From NCBI RefSeq assembly GCF_028554725.1, contig NC_071670.1, positions 70,345,001 to 70,409,000 on the forward strand: 64,000 bases of DNA. Direction: 5' to 3'. The position numbers were made by a program, and so were the translations under genes. The stretch is from Zeugodacus cucurbitae. Its lineage: Eukaryota > Arthropoda > Insecta > Diptera > Tephritidae. Below the pieces are notes generated by a model. That model was not told the DNA's origin and made no database searches. It saw only the letters and a program-made list of their open reading frames with translations. Shown here in pieces: positions 25,373 through 35,300 of the stretch. Each line of letters starts with the position of its first letter. Position 1 is the first letter of the stretch.

Positions 25373-25405
25373 TGACCGGTTTTTTGCATCAAATACCCCT
25401 TAGTG
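25373..25405 (-). repeat. Transib terminal inverted repeat, right
   Basis: Exact inverse of the left 33-bp end. It is followed by the CGGCG duplication at 25406-25410. Confidence 0.92.
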
Positions 25406-25631
25406 CGGCGGCGTTCGAATGAGCTTCATTGTTACCGCTGCAGCAGCTGAAGCGTTGAGCCGCAACGGGAATAATTCACATTTTTCGCATTTATAAATAA
25501 TACCCCTACCCAATTGCCGCCGATTTTTTCGGCATTTTTTGCGGCTTTTGCCTAGTACTGCAGCGTTGACTTTTTGGACCCGGGTTTTTTTTTTTTTTGG
25601 TGGGGCACACTCGTGGCGGTGTGGCGGTGTG

Positions 25632-25659
25632 GTGGGTGGGGCCGGGGGGCGTTTTGGGG
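25632..25659 (+). other. G-rich tract with quadruplex potential
   Basis: Runs GGG, GGGG, GGGGGG and GGGG fall within 28 bases (GTGGGTGGGG, CCGGGGGGCG, TTTTGGGG). They sit inside a strongly G-skewed stretch (25590-25720) that is unlike the surrounding AT-rich DNA. Confidence 0.5.
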
Positions 25660-25815
25660 CAAAACTTGGACGAGTTGGTAGCCGGTTCTCGGGGAAGACC
25701 CGGTTTTTTGGGGTCGGTCAGTGGTCCGTTTAGCTCGTGCCGATCCACCCGATCACTTCTCGACCGATTTATACCGCTCACTGTATATATCTGGAAAATA
25801 CGGGCATATATCTGG

Positions 25816-25860
25816 TTTTGGCCTGAACAAAAAACGCTAACGTTTTTACTGAGACCAAAA
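25816..25860. repeat. imperfect inverted repeat related to the 27943 hairpin
   Basis: The arms 25816-25836 (TTTTGGCCTGAACAAAAAAC...) and 25841-25860 (CGTTTTTACTGAGACCAAAA) pair imperfectly. The inverse of the right arm agrees with the stem at 27947-27966 in about 17 of 20 positions, so the two hairpins share an origin. Confidence 0.5.
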
Positions 25861-25865
25861 TCATC

Positions 25866-26080
25866 ATACACATACATACATACATACATACATACACATG
25901 TGTACATACATATATGGTGATCGCATCGCATATATATATATATAGTATATATAATCGGAGATTTATGCGTGTGTAATACTATCATATACATACATACTCT
26001 CATGTACTGCGTAGTAGAAACACATGTGTGCCACATCAGCTGTTATCGTAGTAGTAGTATAACACACACACACACACAGC
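25866..26080. repeat. microsatellite cluster (CATA)n, (TA)n, (AC)n
   Basis: Tetranucleotide CATA repeats at about 25869-25896, TA repeats at about 25929-25952 and AC repeats at about 26061-26078 in a short interval. The frames reading through them are low-complexity and not genes. Confidence 0.75.
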
Positions 26081-26300
26081 TGTGCAACATTGTACGGGTA
26101 TCCATCTATATGTGAAAAACAAAGAAATTTATAACAAATTCTACCATATGTTGACAAATTTATAACAAATTCATGATCATATGTGTGTATTGTAGAACAG
26201 AACAGAATAGTGTGTACACTTGAACACATATGTATATGATATGATAGGGGTAGAAAAGTGTGTGTACACTTATACATGCTATCGGGTGCGTCCGGGTGGT

Positions 26301-26379
26301 GGCTCAAACGCTTTGGGCCACCTAGTAGGTTCCATTGGCTACCATTAGAGCCATTGGTAGCGAACTTAGCGTCACCAGG
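26301..26379. repeat. 79-bp direct repeat, copy A
   Basis: Starts GGCTCAAACGCTTTGGGCCA and ends GTCACCAGG. It recurs at 26475-26553 with only a few differences, 174 bases apart. Both copies read as the same open peptide on minus (GDAKFATNGSNGSQWNLLGG in this copy). A captured coding scrap or chance are both possible. Confidence 0.65.
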
Positions 26380-26474
26380 TAGTAGAAACACATGTGGCAA
26401 CAACACATGTGTGCAGTGTGTACACTTTGTGTAATTGGCATAGTTTCGCTCGCATTGGCTGCACCCGGCCTGTT

Positions 26475-26553
26475 GGCTCAAACGCTTTGGGCCACCTAGT
26501 AGGTTCCATTGGCTATCATTTGAGCCATTGGTAGCGAACGTAGCGTCACCAGG
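26475..26553. repeat. 79-bp direct repeat, copy B
   Basis: Second copy of the 26301-26379 unit. It is followed by the same GTAGCGAAC and GCGTCACCAGG words. Confidence 0.65.
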
Positions 26554-26724
26554 AGCGCGACAATCGCACGTGTACCATATGTCGATGGTCACCCAATGAT
26601 GCACATTTGGTGGTCACTGGCGGATGGAACGGATGCACTAGGTGGATGGAATTCTATTTATACATGTTGGTGCTATCGAGCACTAACTTTTTCATCCATC
26701 CACCATCACTCAATCATCATTAAT

Positions 26725-27660
26725 TTTTGGTGGAATTTTGGACAAAAAAACCGGTTTTAACCCGTTTTTTTTTTTAATTTTTGTTAAAATTTTGTTAAAA
26801 AAAAATAGCAAATTTGTTAAAAAAAAATAGGAAATTTGTTAAAAAAAATAGGAGAATTTTGGAAAAAAAAAAACCGATTAATCGTGATCACTTTAAATTT
26901 ATTAATTTTCGGTGGAATTTTAGACAAAACCGGTTTTAACCCGTTTTTTTTTAATTTTTGTTAAAATTTTGTTAAAAAAAAATAGGAAATTTGTTAAAAA
27001 AAATAGGAAAATTTTGGAAAAAACCCGATTACTCGTGATCCCTTTAAATTTATTAATTTTTGGTGGAATTTTAGACAAAACCGGTTTTAACCCGTTTTTT
27101 TTTTTAATTTTTGTTAAAATTTTGTTAAAATAAATAGGAAATTTGTTAAAAAAAATAGGAAAATTTTGGAAAAAACCCGATTACTCGTGATCCCTTTAAA
27201 TTTATTAATTTTTGGTGGAATTTTAAACAAAACCGGTTTTAACCCGTTTTTTTGAATTTTTGTTAAAATTTTGTTAAAAAAAAATAGGTAATTTGTTAAA
27301 AAAAAATAGGAAAATTTTGGAAAAAAACCGATTACTCGTGATCACTTTAAATTTATTAATTTTTGGTGGAATTTTAGACAAAACCGGTTTTAACCCGTTT
27401 TTTTTTGAATTTTTGTTAAAATTTTGTTAAAAAATAGGAATTTTGTTAAAAAATAGGAATTTTGTTAAAAAAATAGGAAATTTGTTAAAAAAATTGGAAA
27501 AAATTGTAAAAAAAACCGATTACTCAGTTCACTCGTGGCATTCATTTTTGGTGGAATTTTAGACAAAAAAAACCGGTTTTTACCGGTTTTTCTTTGATTT
27601 TTGGTAGAATTTAGTTAAAAAAATAGGAAAAATGTTGGAAATTTGTTAAAAAAAATTGGA
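26725..27660 (+). repeat. tandem repeat array, ~150-bp unit (satellite-like)
   Basis: GGTGGAATTTT marks the units at 26729, 26911, 27062, 27214, 27365 and 27550, giving spacings of 182, 151, 152, 151 and 185. Each unit contains ACAAAACCGGTTTTAACCCG, several copies of TTTGTTAAAAAAAATAGGAA as an internal sub-repeat, and ACTCGTGATC before the next unit. The middle units are the most alike, as expected of an array growing by unequal exchange. It encodes nothing. Confidence 0.85.
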
Positions 27661-27942
27661 AAAAATCGATTTTTGGAGAAAAACCGGTTATTCCGAGTCG
27701 GTTTTGCTCGTGCATTTCTACCCGAACAATCCCAACAAAAACAAAAAACACAACTTTTCATTTCTTTTTTCAATTTATGATTTAATTTTTTTGCCCAAAA
27801 TTGACACTGTATAGTCGACATTAGAATTTTTCAAATTTAAATTTTTCCAACTGGCAGTTACACATGCGCATTACGTTCGCGATCAAATTATGTTTATTAT
27901 GTTTATTATGTTTATAACAAACCGTACATGCGCATATCTTTA

Positions 27943-27994
27943 CCGATTTTGGCCTTAGTAAAATCGCTTTTTTTTTTACTAAGGCCAAAATCGG
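27943..27994. repeat. perfect 21-bp hairpin
   Basis: Arm 27943-27963 (CCGATTTTGGCCTTAG...) and its exact inverse at 27974-27994 are separated by a 10-base T-rich loop. It lies at the right edge of the satellite block. Confidence 0.75.
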
Positions 27995-28282
27995 AAATTA
28001 TCAATCAATTTTTGGTGCATTTGGTGGATGGATTTTTGGTACCATTCACCACTTTTTTGGTGCATTTGATGCGCGCAAATGGGGTTATACAGGTCGTATG
28101 AGTACCATATTACCAAAAACAGAAAAACAGATATAAAGGTAGGGTGGTACCAAAAACAGGGGTTAAGTGAAGTGTGAAGAAAAATATACAAAAGGATATT
28201 ACACTTTGGATCTTATAAATATATAAATGTAAAATTTGTAAAAATAAACAATCGCCAAGCGACTTTAGATGCATTCTGTAAA

Positions 28283-29337
28283 TTATTGTTGAGAAATGCC
28301 CTCCATTTCTAAGGCTCGGAAAATCTTAGAAATCGAGTAAATAATGGCAGCGGTGCGTAAATCATTGCAGAGACCGAATTCATTGGCCACAATCTTAATG
28401 CCTGCCCCCGCAGTTTCCATAACTGTTTGTAGTCCTGCGTCTACAATATCCGCCTCCTTCGTACAGTCTCTTATGAGCTTTAACTTTTTGTTTGGCTTGA
28501 ACTTATCCTAAATAAATAAATTAAAAAAATTCATATTAACAAATTAACTTATTTGCACGGTGGTCAAAGTTCACTTACCTCGCACTCATTCATGGAGTTA
28601 AAGATCTCGTTGATGATGGCTTTCTCGCATTTAACATTCATTTTGCCATAAGATACATGATTGATATTCTTTAAGTACTCACAAGTAGGATACCGTTACA
28701 CCGCCAGCATTGCAAAACAAATCCGGTATAATGAGTACATTCTTTTTACGTAATATTTCATCGGCAGCTGGCGTCGAAGGACCATTAGCGCCTTCTAAAA
28801 TCATCTTGGCTTGTACACTGTTAGCATTTTCGACAGTGAGAACCTTTTGCGTAGAGCAAGGCATTAGTATATCGCATTTTTCACCCAACAAACTGCCCTC
28901 TTTTTCGGTGGCTTTGGTATAGCCCTTGATTGATTTATTATTTTTTGCATAATACTCCATTAAGTCCTAAGTATATGAAGAAAATTAAAAAAATATTATC
29001 ATGGAGATATTTATTTTCAATACGCCACATACCTTTGGATCAATGCCATTCTCATTTACTAGAGACACGTCAAATTCTTGAACACCGATCAGTTTGGCAC
29101 CGGCTTCCACTACAAAAACGGATGCATGGGAACCGACATTGCCAAACCCTTGTACGATCACGGTTTTATCTTTCCAACCAGTCTTCCAGCCTAATAAATC
29201 CATCCAATCTTTATCCATAATAAAACATTCAGCCGCCTTAAATAGACCACGTCCCGTGGCGGCGGTGCGACCATTTATACCGCCTATTTCTACTGGCTTA
29301 CCAGTCGTGATGGCCAATGCATCTACATCGTTATAGC
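28283..29337 (-). pseudogene. glutamate dehydrogenase 3' half, frameshifted, 5' exons absent
   Basis: Three exons on minus. Exon 29337-29033 encodes TTGKPVEIGGINGRTAATGR through the NAD(P)-binding turn GFGNVGSH to GIDPK. Exon 28966-28579 encodes CDILMPCSTQKV, ANGPSTPAADEIL and CNAGGVTVSY. Exon 28507-28283 encodes IVANEFGLCNDLRTAA to the stop. Introns have consensus borders (AAG|GTATGT, TTAG|GAC, GAG|GTAAGT, TAG|GAT). Glutamate dehydrogenase normally converts glutamate to 2-oxoglutarate in mitochondria. Homology runs straight from VSY into EYLKNINHVSYGK, but one extra base near 28681-28684 (TTGT for TTT) creates a TGA. The first ~half, including the catalytic lysine region, is not found upstream on this strand, where repeat DNA begins at about 29389. 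The tail FRALEMEGISQQ is divergent, so the source may have been a testis-type paralogue such as Bb8. A sequencing error at the frameshift cannot be excluded. Confidence 0.82.
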
Positions 29338-29340
29338 CTA

Positions 29341-32300
29341 GAAGAACAATTTATTTGTCTATCAAGACGTTTTCTAATATTTCTCACATGTGTAATAATG
29401 TACGGGTACCTCCATCTATATGTGAAAATTATTCTGCCACTATTCAGTTGAACTTACTCACTGCACGATCACTTTTACTGAACTCACTCACTCTTGATGA
29501 TCATATGCTCACATATGTGCAACATATGCAACATATGTGTCATAATTCAAATTTGGCCGTTAAATGGTCTGTGCTGTGCTGTGCTGTCGGGACTTTTGAT
29601 GGTGATCATAGGTAATCGCTGAATTCTCATCTTGCTTATCGACAATTTTACTTATAACATACTCAACTGGCATCAGTACAGTATATACACTTTTGGTACC
29701 AAAGTAATGCATATATGCCCCATATGACCAATATGCCCATACATATATATTTTTTTCTTTTCTTTATTTACAGAAAGTTCGAAAACAATCATTTCACTTG
29801 TAATTTACTTTTTTTGTAGTTTTCTTTGTTTTTTTTTTTGTTTTGTTTTAAGCGTCGCGTAATTGTTTCGTGTACTTAAACTTAAAAGTGCAAACTATTA
29901 TTGTTATTGCTGCGTCACTTTTACTGCAGTTGTTTGTTGTTGTTACTGTTTTTGCCACTCGCTCGCAAACTCCGTTATACACCTTTATTGGCTTTAATTA
30001 CGTACAGCTATCTCCGTCAATTGGCATTTAATTGTGTGCCGTTAATTACGCGGAAGACGTAGTTAACGCAATTAGGCATACGCTCATAAGTACTAATTGC
30101 GAGCTTTAATTGCAGTGGAAAATCGAAATAAATTAATTTTTAATAATTTAAAAATATAGAGCGAAAAAATGTTTAAATCGTGTCTTTTATATTTTATTGA
30201 TATACATTTATTTTTTTATATTCTTTATTCAAAATGTTTTTAATTTTTTTCTTTTATTATCTAAATAATTTAAATTGTTTAAACATTTGTCTTTGTATAA
30301 CTTTTTTATTAAATTTTTTATTTTACGTAAAATATTATTTTGTTAATTTTAAAGATTTCACTATTATTATTATAAAATTAAAAAATTTTGATTTTCTTTT
30401 TATTTTAAACAAAAATATTTTGTATCAATTTTTTACTATTTCTTTAACAATAGAAATCGCGATTTTTGTAAACTCTGCATCAAAATATAAGTCTACCTAG
30501 ACTAACTGAATACCTGAAGGGTGAGTACTCCTTGTGAAAATGACTAACACTTGCCCACAGTAACCGCCAATATAAAATGATTCCCTCTTGAAAACTACAA
30601 CGTCGAGTTGAGTATTTGAGAAAATTGAATGCTGAAATTTTTTGTCGCACAGGTTTCAGAGTTCAGATTGATACTAATTAAACTAATGTGGGGAAATCTT
30701 AAATATACATATTTTTTCCAATATTCCTGTATATATAATATTTTAATGGAAAGGAGAAACAGAAAAATCTCCCCCCTCGAAAAGTGCGCTTTGCAATAAA
30801 ATTCCATTGTCGCACACGCCTGAATTTATAGACGATGGCAACTTGTGTTTTCGAAGGACTAAAATACCGAATGCAACGCAGCATGACAACAGCAACAGCA
30901 ACAGCAAAGTGTGTATTACTTTGCGAATGCATGAATAAGGCTAGAAAATGAGATACACAAAAAAGAAGAAGAAGAATGGCAGCAAAAGCCAAACTGCCGC
31001 TGCGGTCAGCAGCAGAGTTATATAAACACATACAGACATGCATATATGGGTATATGTGCTGCTTAATGTCTGTGTGGCCAACAAAACTATGTTAAATGGA
31101 AGCAAAATGGCAACATAAACAAAGCAGAATGTATTTCGGACTGAGGTAAGTAATGCAAGCCGAGAAAAGCGCAACAAAAGCGCACGCTGGAGACGAGAGC
31201 GGCCAGTGACTGCGAGGCAGCTTGCGGAAGTGACATAGAACGACAATAAAAGGTTGAAGGACACATTGTGACGATCACACACACGTGTGTGGCATAAATG
31301 TGAGTGGCGAGTGCAAGACAACCAGGCTGCGGTTGAATTGCGCTGTATTATATTAAAGGGAAGAGACAGAGGAGCACAATGCACACACACACATACATAA
31401 ATATGTGTATGTGTATGAATAAAGCCGACTGCTCGTCTGTCGTTGCTGGTTGTGACCACAAGGACACAAATAATGGCTGAAGGATGTGTGGCTGCATGAG
31501 TTGTGAGCCGCAGCATTCTGAGTGAAGGCAGTACTGTCTAACGGTAGTTTATGCTGGCATTTTGTGGCAAATACCGTTGGTTGCAGCTCGATAGGGCTTT
31601 AATGTAGTGTGCTTTCAGGCGCTAAACAACTGAACAGAGCAGGAGTGTGCCACGCGCCACAAATGTTGGAAGAAAAGAAGTTAGACTAAAAATTCAAAAT
31701 AATTTCACAAACTTAATACCAAATGGTCCATTTTAGACCTCCATTTCTTTAATTTTAACAACCCGCTTTCATTTCTGGGCTTCACACACTTCTTTGCTTT
31801 GGAGACCATTAAACTGGGAATATGCATAAAAAAGGCATGTTTTCGCAAAGCCATTAAAAAGCTCTTATCAACTTCAATATTTTCTAATGGCCGAACACGT
31901 GCCGCCCAGCGGGTCCTACAGCAGTGACAGCAACAACAACAATAGAGTCCTTTAGCTACATTCTGCGCATAATGAACATGCAGAAAGACACAACTCGGAT
32001 GCGCACGAATTTGGCAAATAAAAGCCTCAAATGTCCAGCTCAGCGGGTATTTTTTGTGAATAAGTGTACAAAAACAAGAACAACATAAACAAAAAAAAAA
32101 AATACAAAATATTTGCTTTCCTTTTGATAAGCCTGAGCTATCGAAATCTCAGCACTCTTGCTGACTCACTGCTTTTCTGCTGCAAGTCTGCACTTGTTGT
32201 TATTGCTGTGGTTGCCAAATATTGCTTTTGTTAGTGTTTTGTTGTGGCTTCGGCTGGCTGCGTACACACTGTGCCGCCGGCAGTCAATGTGACTGTTCGA

Positions 32301-35300
32301 AATGGTTCGTAAATGCCGTTGCTCGCATTGTGATTCGATGAATGCGACGAGGACTCTGGAACATGCACTAACACACAAGCTTTTATTTGCCTATGAGTAA
32401 GCAAGCCATCCATAATCAGAGTCTGAAATATGCATCACTCATGTATGGGTGGGTGTGTATGTGTAGGCAACTATCTTTTCTGTTACTTTGCTGCACTTAG
32501 TCTGCGTAAAAGCGTCCGAACGCAGACAGCAGAAATAGAAAATGCCCAGAAATTGTTTAGAAATTACTCATTTGGAAAGATTTGCTTGCCATCACAAGTG
32601 CCTTTGTGTGTGTGTTTAAGTAACCTTGTGTTTGTATTTAAAATTCAAATTTGCTTCGGTATGCAATTTCAGCTTTCAAATTAGGAGGAAGAAGAAATGC
32701 AAAATTTTAGATTTTTGATTATTGCATACATTTTGAATATACATAGGTATGTGTGTGTAATTGGCGTTGGAACCGTTATAAACATAAATAAGCGACATGA
32801 AATATTTCATTCCAATTTTACTGGAATAGCAAATGAATGATCTGAGTCTTTCAAAAAATAAAACATTCGTCTGTATTTATTATTACTACAAGGTTCTACA
32901 ATGTGAATGACATCAGAGGATGAGTACTTGAAGATTGGTGAACTCCAATAATGCCCGATTTTATAAATTTGGAAATTTGGAGATTTTTTTATTTTCAAAA
33001 CACTTATTTGATTTGCTTTAATTTTACTACATTTAGCAACTTCTAGACAATAATAAAGTGTGTTTGTTTAGACGTGGTGTGGTTTTCAATGAGGCATTCA
33101 TTTTTTCGGAGCTGTCACTTTATTAAAGCTTAATTTGGTTTGCCATTTCAAAATGTGTGAACAGATTAACTCCGGAACCACGTTTATTGCTGTCATACGG
33201 CCTCTATTGCTGTAAAAAGAGGTTCGAGTTTCGCGGTTGGTTTTTATTCGAGGCAGCTACGGCGGTCCCTTGCCGGAAACTAATTTTAAAAGATAATGGC
33301 AAGCCCTTATCTTTATAATCAAGCTAAATTCTTGGTTCTAACATTAAATTAGTTTTCCATTAGACGGCTTCATAATTGAAATCTCTTTCCGAAAATGTTA
33401 AAAAATCTGTATTTCATTCCGCTGCATGCATCTTCATTAATTTGTATAATGAAAGAGGTTCTAAAACCAATGTTGTTACTAGCTTTATTAGAATAATATA
33501 AACTTATCAATAATATATGTATTTTATTCGAAAGAATGGAACAGTGACAGTGGCATTTCCGCTACTTTATTAAAATTAGCAAAGCTATCGTATATACATA
33601 GGAACACTTTATATTGCTATACTTACCAGCGTTCGATATGTTGAACTATTTCTAAAAAACACATTTTCTACACAGTATATGTAATCTATATATTATTAGA
33701 ATCGATTCCTAAATTCCAAAAAACTTCTATAATTTCATATATAAGAAAACAAAATAAAAAACAATAAAGATAATCACTTGATGAAAGAAAAAGCAGACAC
33801 TTCATATATTCGTGTTGTATAAATGTATGCACTGCTACACAGAAATATAAATAGAATTTTATTAGTGCGCATCACAGCCTCAAGATACAGACTGTCGTTG
33901 CGATAAAAAACATAAATAAATAAAACAAAAAGAGAAATGAATAAAATATAAGCACAAAAATATATATAATATATGTGCATATCTTAATATATCACTAGAG
34001 GCACTCTTTATTCTCTTATTAGAAATAAACATAAGTCGAAATGAGTTTAGAATATTTCTTTTATATCTAGTAAAAAACTCGTCAGTCTCTTCAACTTTTT
34101 TAAACAAATTTGCCTTAAGTTCACTTACATTCATTACATGGGAGAGTAATGCTATTTTCTTTTTACTCATCTCGGCTGCTTGACCTCATCGGTTGAGTAA
34201 AATTTTCAAACAACAAAGAACATAAACTACCAGTTTTCACTGGGAATAAGCACATACTAACAATTTTTATGGTAAAACAACACAAAAAAATAATTTCAAC
34301 AATCATAAAATGGCAAAAAAAGAAATTAAAAAATATTTTTTTTTTCACCCACAAAATGAAACGTAAAACAGAACATTCGCCCATTTACAAGATTGACAAA
34401 CGATAAAGTTGGCCACAAATGGGGCACGCGTTTGCCGCCGCCATTTCCATGTCCATTTCAACGCTTTCCTCTTCTGGCATAGTGCGAGGCGGTGAATAAA
34501 TAGTTGAAAATTGTCATTTGCACCAGACAGCGCCAGCGACATTGACATTCCGTTATTTTTCCAAAGTCGACAGCGTGTCGCCACATAGCCGAGTCCCATT
34601 AGTGGCGAGACCTCATTAACCTTCCGAAGGCAACGGATGCTGTGTGTGGCGCGGACACACATTGATACACATGTACTTCCATATATACTCTATAGACACT
34701 TTATATGTGACTGCGGGGGTGTGTGGCGGTGGCGACAATTTTTAGCGATAGATATCAGCTGTGCCAGCACAACACGCGAATCGACGTGTGTGTCGAATTG
34801 ACACCGACTGCCAAATTAAAAAGTTAAGTGGAGGCGGGACGCTAGGTTTCGTTTCAATGAAATGACAGGCTGGTTATAACGGTAGGAAGATCTATCGCGG
34901 CAGATTAGAGGCAGCAGTTGTGACTTTTAATTCATTAGTAGTCGCATGGAGCCAAATTTTCGCAGTGGAATAATGCTGGTGTATGTGAAAGGGTCTTCAA
35001 TTGGAACTGTGCGATGTTGTCACTTATTGACAGCCATTTGGGAAGATATAATATTTTTATATTTCGGAACACAAAAACTATTTTGATATTTCTTTATTGA
35101 ATTGATTTCGTTAGTAACAGCTGTCAAATAGACCCACTCCGAAAATAGTCGAGTCTTATTGAAAATCACAAGTACAAAAAAATACCCGCTATTAAGTGAA
35201 TGCATTGCTCCGGCAATTTAAATTTATTTGGCATTTTTGATAATTATAATTATCAATTCGATTTATGAAGATCTTGGATTATTCAAACAATCCAACTCAA

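Larger units (their letters stand above)
23213..25405 (+). mobile_element. Transib-type DNA transposon, structurally complete ends
   Basis: A 2193-bp element with perfect 33-bp terminal inverted repeats, a 5-bp CGGCG duplication, a RAG1-core-like transposase frame and AATAAA at 25301-25306. Each end starts with CACTAAG, then 12 bases, then CAAAAAACC. This resembles a 12-spacer recombination signal (CACAGTG-12-ACAAAAACC). The identity of the two ends and the clean duplication point to a young insertion. The ~600 bases before the recognisable transposase do not contain an obvious N-terminal DNA-binding region, so it may be non-autonomous. Confidence 0.9.

Noticed and set aside
25506..26604. Long minus-strand frames (176 and 213 codons)
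   Set aside because: They read through microsatellites and direct repeats and are low-complexity.
33215..33245. GGTTCGAGTTTC resembling a tRNA T-arm
   Set aside because: No matching acceptor stem, anticodon arm or second internal promoter box at the proper distance.
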